DNA of 64,000 nucleotides from a bacterium 1xD42-67 (GCA_003612335.1 RAYO01000013.1:98259-162258), one strand, 5' to 3'. Positions 1 to 11,457 are shown, counted from the first letter of the stretch. Made by a program: numbers and translations. Notes: generated from the sequence alone by a model not told the origin.

Positions 1-1
1 G

Positions 2-1372
2 TTCGGGAACACCCTGAGCGTGTCGGCATCGGTGATCTTCATGTTCGTCATGTTCGGCTCCTTCCTGGAGGCGTCAGGCTGCTCCGACTTCATCAACAAC
101 ATCGCCATCTCACTGACGGGCAAGATCAAGAGCGGTCCCGCTCTGGCCGCCGTGGTGGCCTCCGGCCTGATGGGCTCCATCAACGGCTCCGCCGTGGCCA
201 ACGTGGTGGGCACCGGCACCTTCACCATCCCCCTGATGAAGTCCCGGGGCTACAAGGCTCCCTTCGCCGGCGGCGTGGAGTCAGTGGCCTCCACCGGAGG
301 ACAGATCCTGCCCCCGGTCATGGGGGCGGGGGCCTTCCTGATGGTGGCCTTCACGGGAGAGAACTACATCAAGATCGTGGTGGCGGCGGTCATCCCCGCC
401 CTGCTCTACTACTGGGGCTGTGCCGCGGCCGTGATCTCCCAGTCTGAGCTGGCCAATGTGAAGCTGATGGACCCCAAGGACATCCCCAAGAGCTGCGACG
501 TGCTGAAGGACGGCTGGATCTATCTGCTGATCCTGGGCGTGCTGCTGTACTGCCTGCTGGTGGTCCAGTACTCCCCCCTGTACTCCGCTCTGTGGGCCAC
601 CTTTGCCGTGCCTGTGGTCATGCTCTTCGACCGGAAGAAGCGCTTCACCCTGAAGAGCATCATCCCCGCTATGATAAAGTCCGCCTTCGGCGCCATGTCT
701 ATCGTCATCGGCTGCGCCTGCGCCGGTATCGTGGTGGGCATGGTCTCCCTCACCGGGATCGGCGTGGTCTTCGGCGACATGATGATCCAGGCGGCCCACC
801 AGATGCTCTTCCCCTCTCTGGTGTTCACCGCGATCACCTGTATCATCCTGGGCATGGGCCTGCCCACCACAGCGGCCTACGTCATCGCCTCCTCCATCCT
901 GGCCCCCTCCCTGATGAAGCTGGGCTTGCCTGCACTGACCGCCCACCTGTTCGTGTTCTACTTCGCCTGCCTGTCCGCCATCACTCCCCCTGTGGCCCTG
1001 GCGGCCTACGCCGGCGCGGGCATCGCCAAGTGCAGCCCCATGACCACGGCTATCGAAGCGTGTAAGCTGGGCTTCGCCGGGTTCATCGTCCCCTTCGCCT
1101 TCTGCTACAATAAGGCGATGATGATGCAGGGGGACATCCCAGCTATCATCCAGGTGTTCATCAGCGCCTTCATCGGCGTGACCATCATGTCCACCGGCTT
1201 CCAGGGCTGGCTGCTGTGGCGGCTGAACATCCTGGAACGGCTCATCTTCGTGGCCGGCGGTATGCTGATGTTCGTGCCGGGCACTGTCACCGATCTGGCT
1301 GGCCTGATCATCATCGTGGCCATGCTGGTGCTCAACATGAAGAAGTGGCGCAAGGGCAAGGCTATGGCCTGA
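2..1372 (+). CDS. TRAP transporter fused permease, 3' part (5' end outside window)
   Basis: The reading frame is open from base 2, so the start lies upstream of the window. The visible 456 residues are mostly hydrophobic helices. They contain the FGAFLE/FGSFLE-type stretch, a GSINGSAVANVVGTG segment, ILPPVMGAGAF and GMGLPTTAAYVIA, all typical of the large (DctM-like) subunit of TRAP transporters, in the fused 4TM/12TM permeases that pair with TAXI binding proteins. These import small organic acids using a sodium or proton gradient at the cytoplasmic membrane. The substrate cannot be read from the sequence. The partner binding protein is presumably upstream. A strong hairpin terminator follows directly. 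Confidence 0.9.
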   Translation, partial: FGNTLSVSASVIFMFVMFGSFLEASGCSDFINNIAISLTGKIKSGPALAAVVASGLMGSINGSAVANVVGTGTFTIPLMKSRGYKAPFAGGVESVASTGGQILPPVMGAGAFLMVAFTGENYIKIVVAAVIPALLYYWGCAAAVISQSELANVKLMDPKDIPKSCDVLKDGWIYLLILGVLLYCLLVVQYSPLYSALWATFAVPVVMLFDRKKRFTLKSIIPAMIKSAFGAMSIVIGCACAGIVVGMVSLTGIGVVFGDMMIQAAHQMLFPSLVFTAITCIILGMGLPTTAAYVIASSILAPSLMKLGLPALTAHLFVFYFACLSAITPPVALAAYAGAGIAKCSPMTTAIEACKLGFAGFIVPFAFCYNKAMMMQGDIPAIIQVFISAFIGVTIMSTGFQGWLLWRLNILERLIFVAGGMLMFVPGTVTDLAGLIIIVAMLVLNMKKWRKGKAMA

Positions 1373-1395
1373 CCGCCTTCCAACGAGATGAAAAG

Positions 1396-1424
1396 AGCCC
1401 GGGACCAGAGGTCCCGGGCTTTTC
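1396..1424. terminator. Bidirectional hairpin terminator
   Basis: AGCCCGGGAC and GTCCCGGGCT form a perfect 10-bp stem with a CAGAG loop followed by TTTT on the plus strand and AAAA before it. It lies between two convergent genes and probably ends both transcripts. Confidence 0.85.
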
Positions 1425-1426
1425 TT

Positions 1427-1864
1427 CTATCTCATGGTTGCTGCCCGCTTTTTCAGCGTCCTCCCCAGCTCAATCTGGGCTGGGAGCCAGCCGGACTTGG
1501 GAAAGGCTGTCTGGTAACGCCGGAGCAGACCGGCGGCGTCCTCCGGATCCAGGCGCTCCGCCAGGGGGAGCGTGTAGGCGTGGACCGCCACCATCATCCA
1601 ATAGACGGCGTTGTCCCGCCGGGACAGAGGGGCGAAGCAGATATAGTCCAGCGCCTGGGCCGTCTCCTCCGGAGAGGGGCTCTGGACCGCATACCGCTGG
1701 AGGAGCTCCTCCATGTCCTGGGCGAACTGGCCGTGGCAGGGGTGGTCCCCCGGCCCGCGGCCCAGGCCGAACATGCCCTCTCCCGGCCGCCGCCTGCGCT
1801 CCATCTGCCGGAACTGCTCCTCATAGTCCGCGTACAGCCGGTCCAGCTCCGTCAAGATCTCCAT
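1427..1864 (-). CDS. Conserved hypothetical protein downstream of ppdK
   Basis: A 145-residue soluble protein with no signal peptide or membrane segment. It is rich in Arg, Glu and Leu, with an acidic N-terminal helix followed by basic residues (ERRRRPGEG), and looks mostly helical. I do not recognise the family. It begins 16 bases after the stop of ppdK, on the same strand, with no terminator between, so it is probably read from the ppdK transcript. The ribosome site is weak (AGG close to the ATG), which suggests dependence on upstream translation. A role linked to phosphoenolpyruvate/pyruvate metabolism would only be guessed from position. Confidence 0.65.
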   Translation of the reverse strand: MEILTELDRLYADYEEQFRQMERRRRPGEGMFGLGRGPGDHPCHGQFAQDMEELLQRYAVQSPSPEETAQALDYICFAPLSRRDNAVYWMMVAVHAYTLPLAERLDPEDAAGLLRRYQTAFPKSGWLPAQIELGRTLKKRAATMR

Positions 1865-1880
1865 CCTGGACCGTCAGCCC

Positions 1881-4514
<2,634 letters not shown>

Positions 4515-4635
4515 TGGAATCATTCCTTTCAGTAGTGTATCCGGCATCCCAGCCGTCCAGATCCCGGCGGGGACGCCGTGCATCAAGCGGTGGTACTAGA
4601 AAGAACGTCCGCCTTTCTGGAATACCGTGCATAAC

Positions 4636-4664
4636 ATTATACAGACCGCAGGGCGATCTTGCAA
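4636..4664 (-). promoter_or_regulatory. Sigma-A-type promoter for ppdK
   Basis: On the minus strand TTGCAA and TATAAT are separated by exactly 17 bases, about 120 bases upstream of the ppdK ATG. Confidence 0.75.
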
Positions 4665-4708
4665 GATTGTTTATCAAATTTTCCATAGAAATTCCAATCG
4701 AAATTTTG

Positions 4709-4737
4709 TTGAAAAAGGCGGGCAGAAGCGTTATAGT
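4709..4737 (+). promoter_or_regulatory. Sigma-A-type promoter for the DUF1294 gene
   Basis: TTGAAA, a 17-base spacer, then TATAGT, ending 45 bases before the ATG. It is divergent from the ppdK promoter. Confidence 0.7.
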
Positions 4738-4782
4738 TATGATAGGGAAGATCTTCGATCCGAAGAGAGGAGGCGGTCTTGG

Positions 4783-5076
4783 ATGGGAGCATGGCTCTGG
4801 CGGATGCTGGGACTGTACCTGCTGGCGGCGGACTGCGCCGCTTTCGCCCTGATGGGCATCGATAAGGACCGGGCCCGGCGGGGGGCGTGGCGGATCTCAG
4901 AGCGGGCCCTCTTCCTCCCCGCCCTCTTGGGGGGCGCCCTGGGCGGGACCTTGGGGATGCACGTCTTCCGCCACAAGACCAGGCACTGGTATTTCCGCTA
5001 TGGCTTCCCCCTGCTGCTGGCCCTCCAGCTGGCCGGGCTGGGCTGGCTGTGGCTCCGCTGGGGGCCCATGGGCTGA
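4783..5076 (+). CDS. DUF1294 small membrane protein
   Basis: A 97-residue integral membrane protein with about three hydrophobic segments. It shows the DUF1294 signature: MGIDKDRAR, then WRISERALFLPALLGGALGG, then FRHKTRHWYFRYGFP. The function of the family is unknown; it is widespread in bacteria and is sometimes fused to cold-shock domains. The start is the ATG at 4783 with AGGAGG nine bases upstream; longer upstream frame has no support. A promoter lies just upstream and a hairpin terminator follows, so it is a single-gene unit. Confidence 0.9.
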   Translation: MGAWLWRMLGLYLLAADCAAFALMGIDKDRARRGAWRISERALFLPALLGGALGGTLGMHVFRHKTRHWYFRYGFPLLLALQLAGLGWLWLRWGPMG

Positions 5077-5085
5077 ACCGATACT

Positions 5086-5109
5086 GCCCCGCCGGATATC
5101 CGGCGGGGC
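5086..5109. terminator. Bidirectional hairpin terminator
   Basis: GCCCCGCCGGA and TCCGGCGGGGC form a perfect stem between the convergent DUF1294 and PilZ genes. The following tract is only moderately T-rich. Confidence 0.6.
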
Positions 5110-5115
5110 GGTCCC

Positions 5116-5805
5116 TCATTTCTTGCGCTGGATGGCAAAGATGATCTGGTTGATCTTCTCCTGGTCGATCTCGGTCATCCGTGAGAAGCTGCACCCATAT
5201 TCGTAGTATTCATGCTTCCGGGTGACGATACGGAGGATCTGGCAATACATCATAGAGGGCTCCAGCTCCGGGAGGAGCCTGACCCAGAGGAGGAACCGGT
5301 CCCCCACGTCGTGGCGGGTCTTGGAGCTGATACAGGCGCCGCCCACGCTGATATTCACCAGGGTGCAGGGCTCCTCCAGGGGGACATACCGCCCGATGAG
5401 GGTGAAGGTCGCGTCCAGGTCCACATCCACCCGGTAGAAGGCCCGGTCGTTGCTGGACCGGATCAGGGCCAGGTGCTCGATGTGCCAGATCCCGCTGATC
5501 CCCGACCGGACCACCCCCTCCAGGAAGACCGCCTTGCCTTCCCGGCTGCTGTAGCCCCGCAGGCTGACGGGGACCGGCTCCTCCAGCCGGAGCAGCGGGG
5601 GGCTGTCCTCCGACAGGGGCTGGATCTGGGCCCGATCCCCCCGCAGGTTGTGGAGGCGGGCCATCAAAAAGATACGCTGGTCAGCAGAGGTCACCTCCAC
5701 CTGCATCCCGGAATAGACCTCCAGATCCTGGACCCGGGCCAGCTCTGCTGCCGCCTCCATCTCCCGCTGTTTCGCGCTCTTCCCGAACAGACCAAAAAAT
5801 CCCAT
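5116..5805 (-). CDS. PilZ domain protein (YcgR-like c-di-GMP effector)
   Basis: A 229-residue cytosolic protein. The N-terminal half (about residues 30-110) resembles the YcgR-N beta domain. The C-terminal half is a PilZ domain with the RxxxR-type motif (RAFYR) and the D/NxSxxG motif (NISVGG), the residues that bind cyclic di-GMP. Such proteins usually slow flagella or control exopolysaccharide output. No motility gene is visible in the window, so its target is unknown. The start is supported by AGGAGGG upstream and an extended -10 element further up. It is probably transcribed alone. Confidence 0.88.
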   Translation of the reverse strand: MGFFGLFGKSAKQREMEAAAELARVQDLEVYSGMQVEVTSADQRIFLMARLHNLRGDRAQIQPLSEDSPPLLRLEEPVPVSLRGYSSREGKAVFLEGVVRSGISGIWHIEHLALIRSSNDRAFYRVDVDLDATFTLIGRYVPLEEPCTLVNISVGGACISSKTRHDVGDRFLLWVRLLPELEPSMMYCQILRIVTRKHEYYEYGCSFSRMTEIDQEKINQIIFAIQRKK

Positions 5806-5864
5806 ATCGTCCCTCCTGCCGCAGCCGCCGCCCCGGGGCGCCGCGGTCCTCTGTTATCTCTCCC

Positions 5865-5873
5865 ATTATACCA
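5865..5873 (-). promoter_or_regulatory. Extended -10 promoter for the PilZ gene
   Basis: TGGTATAAT on the minus strand, about 60 bases before the ATG. No good -35 hexamer is visible, as is common for extended -10 promoters. Confidence 0.5.
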
Positions 5874-5916
5874 GGATCTCCGGCGGATAGGAAGTCTATT
5901 TTCTGGAAAGTATCCC

Positions 5917-7119
5917 CTAGATCTGGATGGTGCTGGCCTGGCGCAGGTGGGTCTGGGTGTACAGGATGACGCTGTCCCCCTCCAGGAGCACCAGATCGCC
6001 GTTGGGGATCAGCACCTCCCCCTTCCGCCGGATCATGACGATGATGGTCTGACGGGAGATGTCCAGATCCCGGATCTTTTGGCCGTTCCAGGGATTCTGA
6101 TGGCGCAGCACCATCTCCTTCAGGTCGATGTGTTTGTCGTCCCCCAACGACTGGGCCCCCAGGACCAGGGTGTCGCCGGGGAGGAGCTCCACGTTCCCCC
6201 GAGGCACCACGATCTTCCCCGCCCGCTGGATGGCCGCCACGATGATCCCGGCGGGAAGTCCCAGCTCCTGGACGGTCTGGCGGGCCCAGCGGTCCTTCGG
6301 CGACAGGCCCACCTTGATGAAGTGGATGTCCATCTCATTGGCATACTCGCTCAGCCGCTTGACCCTGGAGTACTGATCCACGAATCCGGCGGAGATGATG
6401 CCGGTAGGGATGGCCACCATGCCCACCCCCAGGAAAGCGATGAAGATCCCAAAGAGCTTGCCCATGGTGGTGATGGGATAGATGTCGCCATAGCCCACAG
6501 TGAGCAGGGTGGACACCGCCCACCAGATCCCGGAGAAGGCGTTGGTGAACACATGGGGCTGTGCCTCGTGCTCCAAGCTGTACATGCACAGGCTGGAGGC
6601 CAGCATCAGGATCAGGATGATGAACACCGAGGACATGAGCTGCTGGCGCTTGCTGGCGATGACCTCGGTGATCACGTTCAGGGAATCGTAGTAGGCATTG
6701 ATTCGGAACAGCCGGAAGATCCTCACCACCCGGAACATCCGGAAAGCCACCGCCCCCGAGGGGAAAAAGACGGGCAGGTAGTAGGGCAGGAAGGAGAGCA
6801 GATCCACCACCCCGCTGAAGGATGTCATATACTGCCACACCGCCCTTGCCTCCGTCACCTTGGGGAAGAGGAATCGGGCCGTCCACAGCCGCAGGCAGTG
6901 ATCCACGGCGAAGAAGGCCACGGTGACCGCTTCCACGCTCAGCAGCCAGGGGCCGTATGTATCCCGGACCTGGGCGAAGGTATACAGTACGCTGACGGCC
7001 AGGTTGACCACGATCGCCAGCGACCCCACCAGGTCGTACAGCCGGCTGATCCGGTCCTCTGACCCGCCCACCTCTATGATCTCATGCAGCCGCCTGCGGC
7101 GGTCCAGCCATGTGTCCAT
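5917..7119 (-). CDS. Voltage-gated potassium channel with two C-terminal RCK-C domains
   Basis: A 400-residue membrane protein with a six-helix Kv-type pore. The S4 voltage sensor is the arginine-spaced FRMFRVVRIFRLFRI. The selectivity filter is TVGYGDIYP. After the last helix come two TrkA-C/RCK-C-like domains (about residues 290-400), which in related channels bind small ligands such as cyclic dinucleotides or nucleotides. It lacks an obvious RCK-N Rossmann domain. The chosen ATG (MDTWLDRRRR) has GGAGGAG just upstream, better than an in-frame start 25 codons earlier. Role: K+ flux across the cytoplasmic membrane. The link to the neighbouring PilZ gene is only positional. Confidence 0.92.
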   Translation of the reverse strand: MDTWLDRRRRLHEIIEVGGSEDRISRLYDLVGSLAIVVNLAVSVLYTFAQVRDTYGPWLLSVEAVTVAFFAVDHCLRLWTARFLFPKVTEARAVWQYMTSFSGVVDLLSFLPYYLPVFFPSGAVAFRMFRVVRIFRLFRINAYYDSLNVITEVIASKRQQLMSSVFIILILMLASSLCMYSLEHEAQPHVFTNAFSGIWWAVSTLLTVGYGDIYPITTMGKLFGIFIAFLGVGMVAIPTGIISAGFVDQYSRVKRLSEYANEMDIHFIKVGLSPKDRWARQTVQELGLPAGIIVAAIQRAGKIVVPRGNVELLPGDTLVLGAQSLGDDKHIDLKEMVLRHQNPWNGQKIRDLDISRQTIIVMIRRKGEVLIPNGDLVLLEGDSVILYTQTHLRQASTIQI

Positions 7120-7150
7120 AAGCTCCTCCCTGTCCTCGGTCTGTACCGCT

Positions 7151-7179
7151 ATTATATACCCTGCGGAGGCAGATCTCCA
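7151..7179 (-). promoter_or_regulatory. Promoter for the K+ channel gene
   Basis: TGGAGA, 17 bases, TATAAT on the minus strand, with the -10 about 32 bases from the ATG. Confidence 0.6.
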
Positions 7180-7373
7180 GCCCCGATTCGACATCCGCCT
7201 CCACAGGAGCTGTTTTTTCCTGAAAAAAAGGTGAGATCCGCTGTTTTAGACAAAGATGGACCAAAAATTTCTGTTGACATACTAGTGGACAAATGGGCCC
7301 GATCGTGATAGAGTTGGGCAAGATCAGGACGTGGACCGGCCGCAGCGTATGCTGTTACAGCAGAGGAGAGAAT

Positions 7374-8048
7374 ATGAGATCATTGGAACGCCTGCCCCGG
7401 GAGTCCAGCCGGGATTACGCCCTGAGGACCATCAAGGAGAACATCATCGACCTCACCCTGGCCCCAGGCAGCCAGATCAGTGAGAACGAGCTGGCCGTAG
7501 AACTGGGCCTCTCCCGCACGCCGGTGCGGGAAGCGCTGATCGAGCTGTCTAAGATCCATATCATCGAGATCCACCCTCAGCGGAAGACCACGGTCACCCT
7601 GATCGACGACAAGATGGTAGAGGAATCCCGGTTCATGCGGGACCTGCTGGAGTGTGCTGTGGTAGAACTGGACTGTGAGAGGGCCGCGCCTGCCGACCTG
7701 GAGCGGCTCAACGCCAATATCCGCCTCCAGTCCCTCTACCTGGAGGACTGCTGTACCAACGAGTTCATGGCTTTGGACGACCAGTTCCACGGGATGCTCT
7801 TCGACATCGCGGGGAAGTCCCGGATCTTCCAGCAGCTCCGGAACCTCTCGATCCACGCCGACCGGGTGCGGGGGATGGCCCTGTCCTCCGACCTGAGCCT
7901 GACCGTGGTCCAGGACCACCGGGATCTGGTAGAGGCCATCGGCCGCAGGGATGGCAAAGCCGCGCGGGAGCTGATGGAGATCCATCTGGACCGCTATCAG
8001 ATCGACACGGCGGCCATCCGGGAGATGTACCCACAATATTTCAAATAG
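7374..8048 (+). CDS. GntR-family (FCD subfamily) transcriptional regulator
   Basis: A 224-residue regulator. The N-terminal winged helix carries the GntR signature (PGSQISENELAVELGLSRTP, then VREAL). The C-terminal all-helical FCD ligand domain has the metal-binding Asp/His pattern (D..FH, H..L, H). FCD regulators usually sense organic acids and control transporters and catabolic genes such as TRAP systems. The TRAP permease at the window start is a possible but distant target. The start is the ATG at 7374 with GAGGAG upstream. A TTGACA lies about 95 bases upstream but without a matching -10. A strong terminator follows. Confidence 0.92.
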   Translation: MRSLERLPRESSRDYALRTIKENIIDLTLAPGSQISENELAVELGLSRTPVREALIELSKIHIIEIHPQRKTTVTLIDDKMVEESRFMRDLLECAVVELDCERAAPADLERLNANIRLQSLYLEDCCTNEFMALDDQFHGMLFDIAGKSRIFQQLRNLSIHADRVRGMALSSDLSLTVVQDHRDLVEAIGRRDGKAARELMEIHLDRYQIDTAAIREMYPQYFK

Positions 8049-8080
8049 ATCCAGCGGCAAGAGCCGCTGGATCTTCCTTT
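8048..8080 (+). terminator. Rho-independent terminator of the GntR gene
   Basis: GATCCAGCGGC and GCCGCTGGATC form a perfect 11-bp stem with an AAGA loop, followed by TTCCTTTT. The stem overlaps the end of the gene. Confidence 0.85.
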
Positions 8081-8150
8081 TATCCGAGACCGGCCCTCCA
8101 GCATAGGATGTTCGGGGCCCCTCGGGGGCCCAACCGCAAAGGAGGCCGTT

Positions 8151-8999
8151 ATGGAACTTGAACTGACCCAGCAGCTCCTTACGGAGAACGACTGCTATAA
8201 GGCAGGGCGGCACATCGTGCCCAAGGGGGTGATGGTCCACTCCACCGGGGTGGCCCAGCCCGACCCGGAGGTCTTCATCCGCCGGTGGAACACCCCCGGG
8301 GTGGAGAAGTGCGTCCACGCCTTCCTGTCCAGAGACCGGGCCGTCCAGACCCTGCCCTGGACCATGCGGGGCTGGCACGCCGGGGTTGGCACCAGCGGCC
8401 GCAGCGCCAACAACACCCACCTGTCCTTCGAGTGCTGTGAGCCCGCCGGCCACACCTATCAGGGGGGCGAGATGGTGGGCTATGATGTGGCAGCCAACCA
8501 GTCCTATTTCGACGATATCTACCGCAACGCGGTCCAGCTGACCGCTCTCCTGTGCAAGGAGTTCAGCCTGGATCCCCTGGAGCCCGGGGTGGTGATCTGC
8601 CACGCCGAGGGCTACGACCTGGGGGTGGCCGTGAACCACAGCGATGTGCTCCAATGGTGGCCCAAGCACGGAGCGACCATGGACCAGTTCCGACGGGACG
8701 TGGACCAGGCTATGAGAGACGAGGAGGATGACGATATGACTCAGGAGCGTTTCGACGCCATGCTGGAGGACTACCTGGCCCGGCAGGCCCAGCTCTCCCC
8801 CAGCAGCTGGTCCGCCCCCGCCCGGGCCTGGGCAGAGGGGCAGGGCATCATCGTGGGCGACAGCGCCGGAGACCGGCACTATCGGTCCTTCCCCACCCGG
8901 GAGGAGACCGTCCAGATGCTCTACCAGCTCACCCGCGAGGACGGAGAGGCCGTCCAGGCCGGTGAGGGCCCCAAGGACGAGACCGATCCGCAGGGATAA
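8151..8999 (+). CDS. N-acetylmuramoyl-L-alanine amidase (amidase_2/PGRP type), phage-like
   Basis: A 282-residue protein whose first 180 residues form a zinc amidase domain: VMVHSTG gives the first His, WHAG lies mid-domain and VNHSDVLQWW gives the last His. This fold cuts the MurNAc-L-Ala bond of peptidoglycan. The tail (about 195-282) has the SAPARAWAEGQGIIVG motif seen in phage endolysins. There is no signal peptide, so export would need a holin or lysis. It sits alone between terminators with AAAGGAGG before the ATG. A prophage remnant or domesticated endolysin is likely. Confidence 0.88.
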   Translation: MELELTQQLLTENDCYKAGRHIVPKGVMVHSTGVAQPDPEVFIRRWNTPGVEKCVHAFLSRDRAVQTLPWTMRGWHAGVGTSGRSANNTHLSFECCEPAGHTYQGGEMVGYDVAANQSYFDDIYRNAVQLTALLCKEFSLDPLEPGVVICHAEGYDLGVAVNHSDVLQWWPKHGATMDQFRRDVDQAMRDEEDDDMTQERFDAMLEDYLARQAQLSPSSWSAPARAWAEGQGIIVGDSAGDRHYRSFPTREETVQMLYQLTREDGEAVQAGEGPKDETDPQG

Positions 9000-9007
9000 C
9001 GGAGGAA

Positions 9008-9034
9008 GAGCCGGAGGGGATCCCCCTCCGGCTC
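9008..9034. terminator. Bidirectional hairpin terminator
   Basis: GAGCCGGAGGG and CCCTCCGGCTC pair around a short loop, between the convergent amidase and aminotransferase genes, followed by CTTCCT. Confidence 0.75.
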
Positions 9035-9043
9035 CTTCCTCTA

Positions 9044-10207
9044 TCAGGCCATGGCGGCCTTCAACGCCTGAAGGGCCCGCTCCACCTGAGACCGGGGACA
9101 GGCCAGGTTCATCCGGAACCAGTTGTCCCCATGGTAGTCCGAGCCTGGGTTGATCACCAGTCCCTTGGCCCCCATACGGCGGGCATTCTCCTCCTGCGAG
9201 CGGCCGGTGCCGTTGAAGTCCAGCCACATGGTGTAGGTGCCTTGGGGGAGATAGCTGGCCACTGACGGGACCTGCTGGGAGATGGATCCGTGGGCCAGTT
9301 CCATATTTTGGCGGATATAGGCCACCAGCTCATCCACATACTGGTGTCCGCCGGTGTAGGCCCCGATCAGCGCAGCCACGGACAGGGTGTTGGGGGCGCT
9401 GTAGTGGCTGGCCGTTGACGCCTGGTGGTAGCGCTCCCGCAGGGCCTGGTCATAGACGATGCTGTAAGAGGTGTGCAGCCCCGCCAGGTTGAAGGTCTTG
9501 GAGGCGCCGTTGAGGGTGATGGTGCTCCGCCGGGCGTAGTCAGAGATCTGGGCGGTGGAGATATGGCGGGCCGGGGCGAATACGAAGTCGGCCCACACCT
9601 CGTCGGAGATGATGGACACGCCCAGCCGCTCACACAGAGCGCACATCCCCTCCAGCTCCTCCCTCTCCCACACTCGGCCGGTGGGGTTGTGGGGAGAGCA
9701 GAAGAGGAGGCACTCGATCCCCTCCGCCAGGATCCGCTCCTCCATGTCCGCCAGATCCATGCGGAACAGCCCCGCCTCGTCCTGGACCAGCGGGGAGCCC
9801 ACCAAGCGGCAGCCGGCGTCGGCGATGGCTTTAGTGAAGCCGTTGTAGTTGGGCAGGTGGACCAGCACCGGGCCCCCGGGCTGGACAAGGGTCTGGATCG
9901 CGGACACCACGCCCCCCAGGGAGCCGTTCTGATAGCGGACATGCTCCGGGGCGATGTCCTCCACTCCCCGACGGACCTTCGCCCAGTCAGACACCGCCTG
10001 GGCGAAGCGGGGATCGGTGTCGCAGTAGCCGAAGACAGGATGTTCCATCCGCGCCCGGACGGCGTCCAGGACGCAGCTGGGCACGGCGAAGTCCATGTCA
10101 GCGATCCACATGGGAAGGAGCGGCTCCTCCGGAGCGGCGGGATATCGGGGGGCGTCCCATTTGCGGGAATAGCCTTTATGGTCAAGGACCTGGTCGAAGT
10201 CGTACAT
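9044..10207 (-). CDS. MalY/PatB-family PLP aminotransferase (cystathionine beta-lyase type)
   Basis: A 387-residue fold-type I PLP enzyme. It starts YDFDQVLDHKGYSRKWD and has PMWIADMDF, both hallmarks of MalY/PatB C-S lyases. The PLP Lys is in LNGASKTFNLAG, with SPHNPTGRVW and ISDEVWADF earlier. The likely reaction is beta-elimination of cystathionine or cysteine conjugates, releasing a thiol or H2S, pyruvate and ammonia; an aminotransferase role is also possible. The start at 10207 has AAGGAGGT upstream. The gene follows etfA after a terminator, so it is probably expressed separately or by read-through. Confidence 0.9.
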   Translation of the reverse strand: MYDFDQVLDHKGYSRKWDAPRYPAAPEEPLLPMWIADMDFAVPSCVLDAVRARMEHPVFGYCDTDPRFAQAVSDWAKVRRGVEDIAPEHVRYQNGSLGGVVSAIQTLVQPGGPVLVHLPNYNGFTKAIADAGCRLVGSPLVQDEAGLFRMDLADMEERILAEGIECLLFCSPHNPTGRVWEREELEGMCALCERLGVSIISDEVWADFVFAPARHISTAQISDYARRSTITLNGASKTFNLAGLHTSYSIVYDQALRERYHQASTASHYSAPNTLSVAALIGAYTGGHQYVDELVAYIRQNMELAHGSISQQVPSVASYLPQGTYTMWLDFNGTGRSQEENARRMGAKGLVINPGSDYHGDNWFRMNLACPRSQVERALQALKAAMA

Positions 10208-10243
10208 AGCGGACCTCCTTGTGTCATCTGTCAGGTAGGAAGG

Positions 10244-10278
10244 AAGAGCGCCTGTCACCGATCGGGACAGGCGCTCTT
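10244..10278 (-). terminator. Terminator after etfA
   Basis: AAGAGCGCCTGTC and GACAGGCGCTCTT form a perfect 13-bp stem with a nine-base loop, 22 bases beyond the etfA stop. Confidence 0.75.
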
Positions 10279-10299
10279 GGTCAGAAGGGGGATATGCCC

Positions 10300-11439
10300 T
10301 TACTTCGCGGCCTTGGCGGCCTTGATGGCCTCGATCAGCAGCGGGGTGACCTTGAACAGGTCGCCGCAGATGCCGTAGTCGGCGATCTCGAAGATGGGGG
10401 CAGTGTCGTTCTTGTTGACGGCGATGATGCACTCGGAGTCCTGCATACCGGCCTTGTGCTGGATGGCGCCGGAGATGCCCAGAGCGACATAGATCTTGGG
10501 GTGGACGGTCTTGCCGGTCTGGCCCACCTGGTGATCGGCGGACAGCCAGCCGGAGTCGATGGTGGCACGGGAGCCGCCCACGACGCCGCCCAGGACCTCA
10601 GCCAGCTCCTCGGCCAGCTTGATGCCGCCCTCCACGTCCTTGGAGATGCCGCGGCCCACAGAGACCACCACGTCGGCGCCGATCAGGTCCACCAGCTTCT
10701 TGGCGGCCTTGACCACCTCGACCACCTCGGTCTTCATGTCGTCGGCGGTGAGGGAGAACTCAGGCTTGATGATCTCGCAGGCGTCGGCCTTGGCCTGATC
10801 GAAGGTGGCCTTCTTCATGACGCCGGGACGGACGGTAGCCATAGCGGGACGGAACCGGGGGCAGATGATGGAGGCCATCAGATGGCCGCCGAAGGCGGGA
10901 CGGGTCATCTTCAGATCGCGGGACACATCGTGCTTCTGGCCCAGGACCACGGCGTGGCTGGTGGCGTCGATGCGCTCGGGAGCCAGGGTGGAGTTGGCCT
11001 TGAGGAAGTCCTTGTAGATGCCCATGTCCACGTCCAGGTGGGTGCAGTCGGCGCACAGGCCGGTGTGCAGGCGGGCGGCGCAGCGGGGGCCCAGATCGCG
11101 ACCGATGTTGGTGGCGCCGATCAGCATGATCTCGGGCTTATACTCCTCGATCACATCGCAGATGACCTTGGTATAGCCGTCGGTGGTGTAGTCCTTCAGC
11201 ATGGGGTGGTCGCAGACGTACACGCCGTCAGCGCCGTAGCCGCCCAGCTCCTTGGCGATGCCCTCGATCCCGTCGCCCAGGAGGATGCCGTACAGCTTGG
11301 TGCCCAGCTCGTCGGCCAGCTTGCGGCCCTCAGAGATCAGCTCGAAGGAGGTGGGCATCATGGTGCCCTGGCGCTGCTCACAGAATACCCAGACTCCGCC
11401 CTTGAAGGCGGCGACGTCGGAACTATTAAAAGTAGACAT
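10300..11439 (-). CDS. etfA: Electron transfer flavoprotein subunit alpha
   Basis: A 379-residue EtfA, slightly long because of an N-terminal extension before GGVWVFCEQ. The C-terminal FAD-binding domain is clear: GGSRATIDSGW, HQVGQTGKTV and [12 protein letters not shown]. With EtfB it forms the flavoprotein that works with butyryl-CoA dehydrogenase. In clostridia this complex couples crotonyl-CoA reduction by NADH to ferredoxin reduction (electron bifurcation). It lies last in bcd-etfB-etfA, 18 bases after etfB. The SD is GGGAGA. The order and spacing support one complex. Confidence 0.97.
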   Translation of the reverse strand: MSTFNSSDVAAFKGGVWVFCEQRQGTMMPTSFELISEGRKLADELGTKLYGILLGDGIEGIAKELGGYGADGVYVCDHPMLKDYTTDGYTKVICDVIEEYKPEIMLIGATNIGRDLGPRCAARLHTGLCADCTHLDVDMGIYKDFLKANSTLAPERIDATSHAVVLGQKHDVSRDLKMTRPAFGGHLMASIICPRFRPAMATVRPGVMKKATFDQAKADACEIIKPEFSLTADDMKTEVVEVVKAAKKLVDLIGADVVVSVGRGISKDVEGGIKLAEELAEVLGGVVGGSRATIDSGWLSADHQVGQTGKTVHPKIYVALGISGAIQHKAGMQDSECIIAVNKNDTAPIFEIADYGICGDLFKVTPLLIEAIKAAKAAK

Positions 11440-11457
11440 ATTCTTCTATCTCCCTTC

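Noticed and set aside
7274..7302. TTGACA upstream of the GntR gene as a promoter
   Set aside because: No -10 hexamer lies at a usable distance, so I did not call it, although an operator around ACTAGT is possible.
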